Source of the DNA: Novosphingobium sp.
GTDB lineage: Bacteria > Pseudomonadota > Alphaproteobacteria > Sphingomonadales > Sphingomonadaceae
Direction: 5' to 3'
DNA: 64,000 bases
Assembly (NCBI GenBank): GCA_017745295.1
Contig: JAGHZR010000018.1
Coordinates: forward strand, 1 to 64,000
This document shows positions 53,801 to 61,466 of the stretch, one piece after another; the first letter of the stretch is position 1, and every line of letters starts with the position of its first letter. Under the pieces are notes generated by a model that searched no databases, was not told the origin of the DNA, and worked only from the letters and a program-made list of their open reading frames with translations. Made by a program: the position numbers and the translations under genes.

Positions 53801-54081
53801 AAGGTGCCATCGCCAACGTGGTGATCTGGGAAAGGTTGTTCGAGACCTACCGCCGCCCGGTGATGGCGGCGCGGCTGATGATGGTCGAGGGACTGGTGCA
53901 ACGCAGCCCCGAAGGCGTCGTCCACCTCATGGCCCAGCGCATCCACGACCGCACGCCGGAACTGGGCCGCCTTTCGGAAGACCATGATGCTCGCCCACAG
54001 CTCTCCGCTGCAGACGAGGTTGTTCGTCCCCAGCACCCGCGAAACGTGCGGATACTCCCCCGCTCGCGCGACTTCCATTGA
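50821..54081 (+). CDS. dnaE2: Error-prone DNA polymerase DnaE2
   Basis: 1086 residues, DnaE2/ImuC type: PHP domain at the N-terminus (YVEFATTTAYSFLRGAST, GIADRNTVSG), polymerase core with catalytic Asp in PDIDVDFEHERR (near residue 385) and a further Asp in LGLMKVDILALGMLT, an HhH region, and a C-terminal OB domain (VAGVVLVRQRPGEGKAIF). It does translesion synthesis under SOS control. Starts on the ATGA overlap with imuB. The replicative DnaE is not in this window. Confidence 0.93.
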   Translation: MSEGLPPYVEFATTTAYSFLRGASTPGEMAITAMGLGHPGIGIADRNTVSGVARALAALRKLAEKAEADGETLPDFRLMVGARLVFADDTPEILAYPTTRYGWGRLTRLLTTGNLRTTKGNCVLYFGDLLEFLEDMQLIVATSASDEVLHRLSNAAPGKVWLGATMLRQGRDARRLVALHEQAAMTGVPLIAINDAQYDKPENRPLHDVMTAIREKTTVQAAGRRLAANAERHLKPAAEMARLFAAAPEAIAATRDFMAGIAFKLDDLSYTYPHEPVPYGYTPQGWLTELVWSRANDLYPQGIPDKLTGLLAGELEIIGKQDYAAYFLTVHDIVQWAQGQGILCQGRGSAANSAVCFVLGVTAVDPVKHTLLFSRFISTERKEPPDIDVDFEHERREEVMQYIYKRYGRDRAGIAATVIHYRSRSAARDVGKALGLSEDVTARLASTVWGSYAAKYDRNRCLEAGLDPDNPTIARVNRFTEAILEFPRHLSQHVGGFVLTQDRLDETVPIHHAAMDERTFIEWDKDDIDTLGLMKVDILALGMLTCIGKAFAMIETHIGRQYQLNSVPNDEEDHRNNPPHVKAVYEMLQKGDSIGVFQVESRAQMNMLPRLKPVKFYDLVIQVAIVRPGPIQGDMVHPYLRRRQGIEEPEFPSPAPPHDPDELKEVLGETKGVPLFQEQAMRLAITAANFSDAEANQLRRAMATFRNVGTIGSLHSKMVGGMVARGYKKDFAERCFQQIKGFGSYGFPESHALAFARLVWVSAYIKHHYPAVFAAALLNSQPMGFYAPAQIVRCAQEHGVDVRPADANHSEWDCTLERNTKDELALRLGLRQIHGFSKIWAKTIKLHRPYTNLEDLARRADLPQRALNLLADADALRSIGLDRREGLWEARRTPSGELPLFAAARARELGEEPPAALPAMPLSEQVAADYQTTRLSLKAHPMDFLRPVFAAEGVLSCAELAKAKAGKRVKVAGVVLVRQRPGEGKAIFVTLEDEGAIANVVIWERLFETYRRPVMAARLMMVEGLVQRSPEGVVHLMAQRIHDRTPELGRLSEDHDARPQLSAADEVVRPQHPRNVRILPRSRDFH

Positions 54082-54119
54082 GCCGACAAGCCTTGGAGAA
54101 CTTCAATCATGGGAGAGGA

Positions 54120-54196
<77 letters not shown>

Positions 54197-54321
54197 AGTG
54201 CTGGGGCGACTAGCAGAGCATGAGCGGCGTTGCCAGCGCCAAATCCATCCATCGCATCATAGGCTTGGGAAAACCTTCGTCGGAATATCATCAAGGCGAA
54301 CCAACCCATCCCATCCGCGGC

Positions 54322-54349
54322 TTGAAAGTTCCCTCTATGTTCTTATGAT
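54322..54349 (+). promoter_or_regulatory. SOS promoter with LexA box for mmcB
   Basis: TTGAAA (54322) and TATGAT (54344) are 16 bp apart. The spacer contains GTTC-CCTCTAT-GTTC (54328-54342), a perfect LexA box. ATG of mmcB begins 6 bp past the -10, so the transcript should be almost or entirely leaderless. Confidence 0.85.
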
Positions 54350-54355
54350 ACCGCC

Positions 54356-54853
54356 ATGGCCGAAGCTGATTCCCCTCTCTCATCGCCGCTGACTTCCTTC
54401 GTCGCCGCTGACGTCGCGCGGGGAATCGGGCGGCTCTTTGCCCGCAACGACATCTGGTGCCTGCCGGAAATGCCGCTGCGCTGCGGGCGGCGGGCGGACC
54501 TCATGGGCATCGATTCCAAGGGCCACGTCATCATCGTCGAGATCAAGGTTTCGCGGGCAGACCTGCTAGGCGACGGCAAGTGGCCGGACTATCTCGACTA
54601 TTGCGACCGATTCTACTGGGGCCTGCCGCCCTCGCTGGACCGCGCGCCGCTGGAAACCGAGCCGTTCCTGCCCGAGCAGTGCGGCGTGATCGTCGCCGAC
54701 GGCTACGATGCGGAAATCCTACGCCCTGCCCCGCTGCGCCAGCTTGCCGCCGCGCGCCGCAAAGTCGAGACCGAGCGTCTTGCCCGCGCGTCGCTGCGGC
54801 GACTCGTCACCTTGGGCGATCCGCAGACCCAGCAATGGGGCAGCGAAAGCTGA
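54356..54853 (+). CDS. mmcB: MmcB family DNA repair protein
   Basis: 165 residues with a PD-(D/E)xK-like core: RADLMGIDSKGHVIIVEIK with D48, E62 and K64, then SRADLLGDGKWPDYLDYCD. MmcB is a putative nuclease for damage repair in alphaproteobacteria, SOS-controlled in Caulobacter. The LexA box upstream agrees. No clear ribosome site precedes the ATG. Confidence 0.88.
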   Translation: MAEADSPLSSPLTSFVAADVARGIGRLFARNDIWCLPEMPLRCGRRADLMGIDSKGHVIIVEIKVSRADLLGDGKWPDYLDYCDRFYWGLPPSLDRAPLETEPFLPEQCGVIVADGYDAEILRPAPLRQLAAARRKVETERLARASLRRLVTLGDPQTQQWGSES

Positions 54854-54904
54854 GGGGCGATCCGGAGCCGAGACTCCGGCCCGAACTCCAGATCGCGTCA
54901 CAAG

Positions 54905-55432
54905 TCAGGCGACTTCCTTTTCGATCCATTCCGGATAGAAGCTCGGCTCGCGCTCCGACCAGCCCGAAGCGGTGGCTGCCGCTTCGCTGATCGAATGGAG
55001 CAGGATCTTGCGCCGCTCCGGCCGAATCTGCGGCAATGCCGAGGCGCCGCAGAACGCGCCGGGCAGCCAGGGCCGTGCCCAGCCGCCCAGCAGGCGCTCG
55101 TAGAGGAAGCGGAAGGCCGAGAACGATTCGATGCGGTCCTGCGCCAGATCGAAGGCGGCGACGTGGACGAGCTTGCCCATGAACACGGTGATATCGTCGA
55201 AGCCAAATTCGTCGGGCCGCATGTCGCGCAGGGCGGCGAGGTCGGCATAGGCCTCGTACTGCTTTCGGATCGAGGTGGCCTCGGCGCCGTCACGCGCCCA
55301 GAGACCCAGAGCATCCTGTCGGCCCAGCCCCACGTCGAGGCTGCGGCGGATGTAGCGCTGCTCGCAGGGCGTGAAGCTGGCGAACTCCCGCAGTTCGCTG
55401 ATGGTGATGGTGGCCTTTCCCGTGTGAGTCAT
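54905..55432 (-). CDS. Protein of unknown function
   Basis: 175 residues, predicted soluble and mostly helical: ITISELREFASFTPCEQRYI (an acidic-helical start), GLGRQDALGLWARD, and an FLYERLLGGWARPWLPGAFC segment. No family recognised. Its stop is close to that of mmcB (convergent). Start 55432. The 239-bp upstream gap to thiG shows nothing I can name. Confidence 0.55.
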   Translation of the reverse strand: MTHTGKATITISELREFASFTPCEQRYIRRSLDVGLGRQDALGLWARDGAEATSIRKQYEAYADLAALRDMRPDEFGFDDITVFMGKLVHVAAFDLAQDRIESFSAFRFLYERLLGGWARPWLPGAFCGASALPQIRPERRKILLHSISEAAATASGWSEREPSFYPEWIEKEVA

Positions 55433-55671
55433 GGTCCTGATCCTCGTGACACGGAAGGACTATCCTCCCTGTCACTAAAACCAATTTCTGCCACATGGGT
55501 TGCTACAGCCTTAACTGCGCAAAGGTTTGTCCCCCCTAATTCCGGCAAGATTCATGCAGGATTTCAATTCGGGACAGTTTGAAAGATACCGATTCCCACA
55601 CTTTTTCGAGGAAATCGGCCTTCCCCCGGTGAGGAGAAGACCGATCCGGAAAAATCGCGGTCTGCAAAATT

Positions 55672-56460
55672 TCAGATGAGTCCGGCGAGCGGGCTGGACG
55701 GATCGGCGTAGCGGCGCTGCGCCATACGTCCGGCGAGGTAGGCGTCGCGACCGGCCTCGACCGCCAGCTTCATCGCGCGGGCCATGCGGATCGGGTCGCG
55801 CGCTTCGGCGATGGCGGTGTTCATCAGCACGCCGTCGCAGCCCAGTTCCATCGCCACGGCGGCTTCGGAGGCCGTACCGACGCCCGCGTCGACAAGCACC
55901 GGGACCTTGGCCCCTTCCACGATCAGGCGAACCGTGACCTTGTTCTGGATGCCGAGGCCCGAACCGATCGGCGCGCCGAGCGGCATGACCGCCACGGCAC
56001 CGGCTTCCTCAAGCTGCTTTGCGGCAATCGGATCGTCCACGCAGTAAACCATCGGCAGGAAGCCCTCGTTCGCGAGGATTTCCGTGGCCTTCAGGGTTTC
56101 ACGCATGTCGGGATAGAGCGTGCGCGCCTCGCCCAGCACTTCCAGCTTCACCAGATCCCAGCCGCCCGCTTCGCGCGCCAGGCGCAGGGTGCGGATGGCG
56201 TCGTCGGCCGTGAAGCAACCGGCGGTATTGGGCAGGTAGGTGATCTTCTGTGGATCGATGTAGTCGGTCAACATCGGCGCCTTGGGGTCCGAGACATTGA
56301 CCCGGCGCACCGCAACAGTGACGATTTCCGCGCCCGAGGCCGCAACCGCGGCCGCGTTCTGCTCGAAATCCTTGTACTTGCCGGTGCCCACGATCAGGCG
56401 CGAACGGAAGGTACGGCCAGCGACGGTCCAGGTATCAGCAGTATCGGTCAAGGTTCGCAT
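55672..56460 (-). CDS. thiG: Thiazole synthase ThiG
   Basis: 262 residues, TIM barrel. The Schiff-base lysine is K105 (LVKLEVLGE); other motifs are VGTGKYKDFEQN and DAGVGTASEAAVAMELGCDG. Combines the ThiS thiocarboxylate, DXP and dehydroglycine to form the thiazole of thiamine. Start at 56460, 44 bp after thiS. No ThiO or ThiE in the window. Confidence 0.95.
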   Translation of the reverse strand: MRTLTDTADTWTVAGRTFRSRLIVGTGKYKDFEQNAAAVAASGAEIVTVAVRRVNVSDPKAPMLTDYIDPQKITYLPNTAGCFTADDAIRTLRLAREAGGWDLVKLEVLGEARTLYPDMRETLKATEILANEGFLPMVYCVDDPIAAKQLEEAGAVAVMPLGAPIGSGLGIQNKVTVRLIVEGAKVPVLVDAGVGTASEAAVAMELGCDGVLMNTAIAEARDPIRMARAMKLAVEAGRDAYLAGRMAQRRYADPSSPLAGLI

Positions 56461-56504
56461 CCTTTCGGGGAACGGGTATTTTGGAAATGTGGGCGCGGAC
56501 GCGT

Positions 56505-56717
56505 TCAGCCGCCGCCGACGAAGTGGACGATCTCCAGCACGTCGCCATCGCACAGCGGGACATCGGCCAGGGTCGAGCGCGGGGCGATCTCGCCGTTGTG
56601 CTCGACGGCGACCTTCTTCGGATCGAGGCCAATGCCGGCAACGAGGTCGGCAATCGACGCGCCGGGCGCCACGCGGCGCGGTTCGCCGTTCACGGTGAGG
56701 GAGAGTTCAGCAGCCAT
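56505..56717 (-). CDS. thiS: Sulfur carrier protein ThiS
   Basis: 70 residues with the ubiquitin-like fold and the required C-terminal glycines (FVGGG). The start MAAELSLTVNGEPRRV is chosen over an in-frame Met at 56774, which lies inside the next gene. Works directly with ThiG. No TPP riboswitch fits in the 53 bp before it. Confidence 0.9.
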   Translation of the reverse strand: MAAELSLTVNGEPRRVAPGASIADLVAGIGLDPKKVAVEHNGEIAPRSTLADVPLCDGDVLEIVHFVGGG

Positions 56718-56770
56718 AGGGCCGCAGATAGCGCCCCGAATCGATTTGGAAAGCGCCAAAACGGCACTTT

Positions 56771-57142
56771 TCAATGCGCGCGGTGCAGGTTCCGGATGTG
56801 CGCGAAGGCGACGAGCGCAACGCCGATAATCGTCAGGATCGATTCCGCCAGCCCGTGGCCAACGACGATCGCCGTCGCCATCAGCGCGAGACCGACGCCG
56901 CCGATCACCAGCGGCGCGATGCGGCCATGGCGCAGGACCCCGAAGCCCAGCGAGACCACGCCGACCACCAGCGCCAGCGCCAGACCGACGCGGTGGACTT
57001 CCGGCGAAAGCAGAACTTCACCGCCAAGGCCCAGGAATCCGACGAAGAACACGCCGAGCACGCAATGGATCGCACAGAGACCGCTGAGCAGAATGCCTGC
57101 ACGGTCCAGCCGGTTTCGAATCGCGATGATGGCGGTACGCAT
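56771..57142 (-). CDS. MerC-domain membrane protein
   Basis: 123 residues, four helices, with the paired cysteines SGLCAIHCVLGVF of MerC in the first helix. MerC proteins carry mercury or other metal ions, and many in this group are zinc-regulated. Start 57142 is preferred because homologues have only a short N-terminus before RLDR; an ATG at 57175 is also possible and would put the palindrome inside the gene. Confidence 0.75.
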   Translation of the reverse strand: MRTAIIAIRNRLDRAGILLSGLCAIHCVLGVFFVGFLGLGGEVLLSPEVHRVGLALALVVGVVSLGFGVLRHGRIAPLVIGGVGLALMATAIVVGHGLAESILTIIGVALVAFAHIRNLHRAH

Positions 57143-57155
57143 GAATGTCCATGTA

Positions 57156-57170
57156 TGTGACGTTGTAACA
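57156..57170 (-). promoter_or_regulatory. Palindromic operator candidate for the MerC gene
   Basis: TGTGAC-gtt-GTAACA, two half-sites differing at one position, 13 bp before the ATG at 57142. Its form is like metal-responsive (Zur/Fur-type) sites, though not a canonical match. Confidence 0.35.
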
Positions 57171-57254
57171 TTCATCAAGCCCCGACTGCGCGACGAAACA
57201 TTCGATCGACGTGCCCCTTGCGCATTTCGTCGCAAGATCGCAGGGATTTGCGCC

Positions 57255-58343
57255 ATGAGAGTTTCTGACGGTCGTCCCATCCTCGGCACAGCCGACGATA
57301 TCGCCCCCATGGTTCGCTGGCTGCTGTTCGTGGCCGCGCTGGTCGTCCTCATCGTCGCGGTCGGGGGGATTACCCGGCTGACCGAATCCGGGCTGTCGAT
57401 CACCCAGTGGAAGCCGCTGACCGGCGCGATCCCGCCGCTGACCGACGCGCAGTGGCAGGCCGAGTTCGCCCGCTACAAGCAGATTCCCCAGTACATCGAC
57501 GTCAACGGCCCGGCGGGCATGACCCTGGCACAGTACAAGTTCATCTACTTCTGGGAATGGGTCCACCGCCTGCTGGCCCGCGTGATCGGCCTGGCCTTCG
57601 CGCTGCCGCTGGCTTGGTTCTGGTACAAGCGCACGATTCCGCTGGGCTACAAACCGCGCCTGATCGCGCTGCTGGCGCTGGGCGGGCTTCAGGGCGTGGT
57701 CGGCTGGTGGATGGTCTCCTCGGGCCTCACCCCCGAGGCAGCCGACCGGGTGAACCACTTCCGCCTCGCCGCGCACCTGCTGGTGGCGCTGACGACGCTG
57801 GGCGGCCTCGTCTGGACCGCGCTCGACTTGCGCGAGCTGCGGCGCGGGCAGGCTCCGGCCCGCGTGACCCGGTTCAGCGGCGTGGTACTGGCCATGCTGT
57901 TCTTCCAGCTCTTCATGGGCGCGATGGTCGCGGGCCTGCGCGCGGGCTATGTCGCGGGCATGGGCTGGTTCAGCATGGATGCCTGGCCGCTGATGCAGGG
58001 CACGTTCTTCCCCGAAGGCGTGGAATGGGCAGGCGGCGCGCTCCACGCGCTCGTCAACGATCCCTTCCTCACGCACTTCGTCCATCGCTGGTGGGCCTGG
58101 GCCGTCGTCGCGGTGCTGGTGGTCATGGGCCGCCGACTCAAGGCCCGCCATGCCCGCCTTGCCTCGATCGCGGTGCATTCTGCCTTCGGGACCCAGGTGC
58201 TGCTCGGGATCTTCACCGTCTGGTCGGGCGTGGCGCTCTGGCTGGCCGTGGCGCACCAGCTCTGCGGGGCGCTGCTGGTCGCCGCGACCGTCTGGGGGGC
58301 GCATGGCCTCGGCCGCCGCGATCAGGTCGGTCTGGGCATGTGA
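57255..58343 (+). CDS. ctaA: Haem A synthase (COX15/CtaA type)
   Basis: 362 residues with eight membrane helices; VRWLLFVAALVVLIVAVGGI leads to TRLTESGLSITQWKP, and YFWEWVHRLLARVIG, NHFRLAAHLL and FVHRWWAWAVV carry the haem-ligand histidines. It makes haem A for cytochrome aa3 oxidase. Start at 57255 with AGGGA upstream. Longer in-frame readings run through the divergent merC region. Confidence 0.93.
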   Translation: MRVSDGRPILGTADDIAPMVRWLLFVAALVVLIVAVGGITRLTESGLSITQWKPLTGAIPPLTDAQWQAEFARYKQIPQYIDVNGPAGMTLAQYKFIYFWEWVHRLLARVIGLAFALPLAWFWYKRTIPLGYKPRLIALLALGGLQGVVGWWMVSSGLTPEAADRVNHFRLAAHLLVALTTLGGLVWTALDLRELRRGQAPARVTRFSGVVLAMLFFQLFMGAMVAGLRAGYVAGMGWFSMDAWPLMQGTFFPEGVEWAGGALHALVNDPFLTHFVHRWWAWAVVAVLVVMGRRLKARHARLASIAVHSAFGTQVLLGIFTVWSGVALWLAVAHQLCGALLVAATVWGAHGLGRRDQVGLGM

Positions 58344-58498
58344 GTGGGCTTGAGGTATTATTTTACCTCTATGGAAACCCGCAGTCTGCTTGACTTGCAG
58401 ACCCATTTCGACGATTTGGCCGCCTTCCCGCGGTGTCGGAGATTCGTGAAAGCGAACGATTCGGCCACCGCGACCTGAACATTAGGGATAGACCAGCC

Positions 58499-58978
58499 AT
58501 GAAGGCGCTTACGAAGGTCACCCGGTCGATCAAGCCGGCCGAGGTGGAAAAGAAGTGGCATCTGATCGATGCCGAGGGTCTGGTGGTTGGCCGTCTCGCG
58601 GTCGTCATCGCTGACCTCCTGCGCGGCAAGCACAAGCCGAGCTTCACCCCGCACGTCGATTGCGGCGACCACGTCGTCGTGATCAACGCCGAGAAGGTGA
58701 AGTTCACCGGCAAGAAGCTTGGCGACAAGACCTACTACAAGCACACCGGCTATGCCGGCGGCATCAAGGAAGTCACCGCGGACAAGGTCCTCGGTGGTCG
58801 CTTCCCCGAGCGCGTGCTTGAAAAGGCCGTTGAGCGCATGATCCCCCGTGGCCCGCTCGGCCGCGACCAGATGCGTGCCCTGCACCTCTACGCCGGCACC
58901 GAGCACCCGCACGGTGGCACCCAGCCCGAAGCACTCGACGTCGCTTCCATGAACCGCAAGAACAAGGTTGGCGCGTAA
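58499..58978 (+). CDS. rplM: 50S ribosomal protein L13
   Basis: 159 residues: WHLIDAEGLVVGRLA, DHVVVINAEKVKFTGKK, YYKHTGYAGGIKE and MNRKNKVGA-like C-terminus, all L13. It is joined to rpsI by a TAATG overlap, the usual rplM-rpsI operon. AGGGAT lies 11 nt before the ATG. Confidence 0.96.
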   Translation: MKALTKVTRSIKPAEVEKKWHLIDAEGLVVGRLAVVIADLLRGKHKPSFTPHVDCGDHVVVINAEKVKFTGKKLGDKTYYKHTGYAGGIKEVTADKVLGGRFPERVLEKAVERMIPRGPLGRDQMRALHLYAGTEHPHGGTQPEALDVASMNRKNKVGA

Positions 58979-59499
58979 TGTCCGATACCGAAACCGTACA
59001 GAGCCTGTCCGACCTGAAGGACCTGGGCGAAGTCGCCGCCGTTGAAACCTCGGAAGAGGCTTTCAAGCCCGTCGTGTCGAACGCGCCCCTGCGCGAGCAG
59101 CAGCTCGACGCCTATGGCCGCGCTTACGCCACCGGCCGCCGCAAGGACGCCGTGGCCCGCGTTTGGGTGAAGCCCGGCACCGGCAAGTTCATCATCAACG
59201 GCCGTGACCAGGAAGTGTATTTCGCACGTCCGACCCTGCGTCTCGTCATCAACCAGCCCTTCCAGGTTGCTGGCCGCGACGGCGCCTACGACGTGATCGC
59301 CACCGTCAAGGGCGGCGGTCTCTCGGGTCAGGCCGGTGCCGTGAAGCACGGTATCGCCCAGGCGCTCTCGAAGTACGAGCCTGCCCTGCGCGCGTCGGTC
59401 AAGGCCGCCGGCTTCCTTACCCGCGACCCGCGCGTCGTCGAGCGTAAGAAGTACGGCCGTGCCAAGGCACGTCGTAGCTTCCAGTTCTCGAAGCGCTAA
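58978..59499 (+). CDS. rpsI: 30S ribosomal protein S9
   Basis: 173 residues. The C-terminal SKR and KKYGRAKARRSFQFSKR are diagnostic of S9, as is YATGRRKDAVARVWVKPGTG. There is an N-terminal extension of about 40 residues compared with E. coli S9, common in alphaproteobacteria. The start overlaps the rplM stop by one base. Confidence 0.96.
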   Translation: MSDTETVQSLSDLKDLGEVAAVETSEEAFKPVVSNAPLREQQLDAYGRAYATGRRKDAVARVWVKPGTGKFIINGRDQEVYFARPTLRLVINQPFQVAGRDGAYDVIATVKGGGLSGQAGAVKHGIAQALSKYEPALRASVKAAGFLTRDPRVVERKKYGRAKARRSFQFSKR

Positions 59500-59526
59500 T
59501 CCGCTTACCGAGAGCTTCGGCTTTAC

Positions 59527-59560
59527 GAAAAGGGGTCGCGGGAAACCGCGGCCCTTTTTT
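59527..59560 (+). terminator. Terminator after rpsI
   Basis: GGGTCGCGG-GAAA-CCGCGGCCC with a TTTTTT tail, 28-60 bp past the rpsI stop. The stem has one mismatch pair near its base. Confidence 0.85.
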
Positions 59561-59581
59561 GTTGCCGTGTGGAGAGCAGCT

Positions 59582-60283
59582 TCAGCGGCGGCGACGAATG
59601 GGTTCGCAGGCCACGCCGTCGCCATCGCCGTCCATTTCGCGGCGGTAGCCCGGTTGACCGATATGGAGCGGTGCCCGTCCGGCCGCCCATGCCTCGCGGC
59701 AATTGCGGAAGTAGACTCCGCTGCTCGGTGTGGCCGCACGCGGGCCTGGCGCCGGGCGGCTGACCGACTGTACATTGTCGCGCCGATGAACCGCAGGCGC
59801 ATGGTCGCGAGGGTGCGCCGCGCGATAATCGGCGGGCTTGTCGAACGTCCAGCCCCAGATACCGGCCTTTCTGGCCCGCGCACCGGCTTCGGTGTTCACA
59901 TAGGCTTGCGTGAAATGCGACAGGGCGATGGCATAGCCCATGCGCACCATCGTCTCGCCCAGATCGACATCGCCGACGCGGCAGATCGCGACGACCCGGC
60001 CATAGTCGTCGGTGTCCTGCTGGGTACAAAGCACGGCCCGGCCGGATACCAGCCGGGAAAGCGCTTGTCCGGCATCCGCACCGCAAGCCCAGTTGACGCC
60101 GCCACGCGCGCAAGTCTGCGCCTTTTCCACGGCGTCGATACCGAACAGGCGAATGCGCGCGCCGGTCATGTCGAGCGTGTCGCCATCGACCGCGACGACA
60201 CTCCCTGAGTAGACCTGCGCGTGAGAGGGCAGGGCCATAACCCCGGATGCAAGCAGTGTTGCCGCTATGAGAGCACTTCGCAT
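59582..60283 (-). CDS. Secreted thermonuclease-family protein with excalibur domain
   Basis: 233 residues: signal peptide (LIAATLLASGVMALPSHA), a staphylococcal-nuclease domain (VVAVDGDTLDMTGARIRLFG, then DDYGRVVAICRVGDVDLGE), a linker, and a C-terminal excalibur calcium-binding motif (DGDGDGVACEP). The domain order suggests an exported nuclease anchored or stabilised by Ca2+. Start at 60283. Divergent from the PadR gene. Confidence 0.85.
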   Translation of the reverse strand: MRSALIAATLLASGVMALPSHAQVYSGSVVAVDGDTLDMTGARIRLFGIDAVEKAQTCARGGVNWACGADAGQALSRLVSGRAVLCTQQDTDDYGRVVAICRVGDVDLGETMVRMGYAIALSHFTQAYVNTEAGARARKAGIWGWTFDKPADYRAAHPRDHAPAVHRRDNVQSVSRPAPGPRAATPSSGVYFRNCREAWAAGRAPLHIGQPGYRREMDGDGDGVACEPIRRRR

Positions 60284-60397
60284 TCGGAGGGTCCGCTTTG
60301 TCGCCCCGTTTGGGGGCCATGCAGGGCCATCTATAACCAAGATTTCTTGCCAATTGCTTCCGGTGCCAACGGCGTCGATCCACGCCCTCGCATTGCC

Positions 60398-60484
60398 AGA
60401 TACCTCTCTATAGTAGGTATCTTTCCATGCCTTGTACCAATCTACACAAGGTATCTTGCGTTACACAGTAGCTGTCTATATACA
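60398..60484 (+). promoter_or_regulatory. Promoter and PadR operators
   Basis: AGATACCT-N9-AGGTATCT (60398-60422) is a perfect inverted repeat. A second site, CAAGGTATCTTG (60447-60458), overlaps the -35 TTGCGT (60456); the -10 TATACA (60479) is 17 bp further. The shared GGTATCT word links them. Confidence 0.6.
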
Positions 60485-60509
60485 CTCCTTATCCGCAGGA
60501 GATGATTCG

Positions 60510-60884
60510 ATGTCCGAAATCGAAGTACAGCTGAAGAAGGGGGTGCTCGGTCTTTGCGTGCTCGCCCTGCTGTCGCGGGGGGACAGTTACGCCTACGAGA
60601 TCGCCAGCCGCATGGCCGCCGCGGTCGATATGGGCGAAGGGACGATCTACCCGCTCATGCGCCGCATGCAGTCGGACGGCCTCGTCGCAACTTACCTGGA
60701 GGAATCGCCCTCCGGCCCGCCGCGCAAGTACTACCGCATTACCGAAACCGGCCGCAGCCGCCTGGCCGAACAGGTCGAGGAATGGCGCGGGTTCACCGCC
60801 GCCGTCGACGGTCTGCTCGACGGTGCCGCTGACGCACCTTCAAACGCCGCACCCAAGACAGAGGAGCCGAGCCATGACGCGTAA
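60510..60884 (+). CDS. PadR family transcriptional regulator
   Basis: 124 residues with the PadR winged helix (SYAYEIASRMAAAVDMGEGT, then IYPLMRRMQSDGLV) and a C-terminal helix. Palindromes lie in front of it, so it probably represses its own operon. AGGAGA lies about 7 nt before the ATG. It overlaps the next gene by 11 bp. Confidence 0.9.
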   Translation: MSEIEVQLKKGVLGLCVLALLSRGDSYAYEIASRMAAAVDMGEGTIYPLMRRMQSDGLVATYLEESPSGPPRKYYRITETGRSRLAEQVEEWRGFTAAVDGLLDGAADAPSNAAPKTEEPSHDA

Positions 60885-61440
60885 CGAGTTCATCCGTCGC
60901 CTGAAGGCCGGCCTCAAGGGCATGCCGCAGGACGTCGTCGCCGAGATCGTCGCCGACTACGAAGAGCACTTCGAAGCCGGTAGCGCCGAAGGCCGCAGCG
61001 AACAGGAAGTGGCCGCCGCCCTTGGCGATCCCGGCCGCCTCGCCCGCGAACTGCGCTTCGAGGCAGGCTTCCGCAACTGGGAAAGCGGCCGCTCGCCGGC
61101 CTCCGCCTGGAGCGCGATTCTCGCCTTCATGGGGCTGGCCACCATCGACATCCTGATCCTGCTGCCGATCGTGCTGCCGGTTCTGGGCGTGATGTTCGGC
61201 CTCTACGTCGCCACCCTGATCGCCTTCCTGGCAGGCGGTTTCATCCTGATCGCCGGGCCGTTCAGCGGCTTTCCGGGCGGGGTGCTGGTCGCCATCCTCG
61301 GCGGGCTGGGCACGATGAGCGCCGCCGTGGCGATCGCCGCGCTGCTGACTCTGGTCAGCATCTGGATCATCAACGCCATCATGTGGTTCGGCCGTTTGCA
61401 CTACCGCGTGCTCGAACCCGCCATGCACTCGCAAGACTGA
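60874..61440 (+). CDS. HAAS/DUF1700 domain membrane protein
   Basis: 188 residues: N-terminal HAAS domain (RNEFIRRLKAGLKGMPQDVV, EIVADYEEHFEAG, ALGDPGRLARELR) and about four membrane helices in the C-terminal half. HAAS proteins accompany PadR and envelope stress genes in other phyla. The stop codon is 26 bp before the GIN-domain gene. Confidence 0.8.
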   Translation: MTRNEFIRRLKAGLKGMPQDVVAEIVADYEEHFEAGSAEGRSEQEVAAALGDPGRLARELRFEAGFRNWESGRSPASAWSAILAFMGLATIDILILLPIVLPVLGVMFGLYVATLIAFLAGGFILIAGPFSGFPGGVLVAILGGLGTMSAAVAIAALLTLVSIWIINAIMWFGRLHYRVLEPAMHSQD

Positions 61441-61466
61441 AAAGCACGAGAGAAAGGAACCAATTG

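Noticed and set aside
50770..54078. A 1102-codon open frame antisense to dnaE2
   Set aside because: Third-position GC bias leaves long open frames on the other strand. It has no family match and no ribosome site, and it coincides fully with dnaE2. Similar shadows opposite the TonB receptors, sufB and fabI were dropped.
56718..56770. TPP riboswitch before thiS
   Set aside because: The gap is only 53 bp, too short for the element, and contains no CTGAGA-type core.
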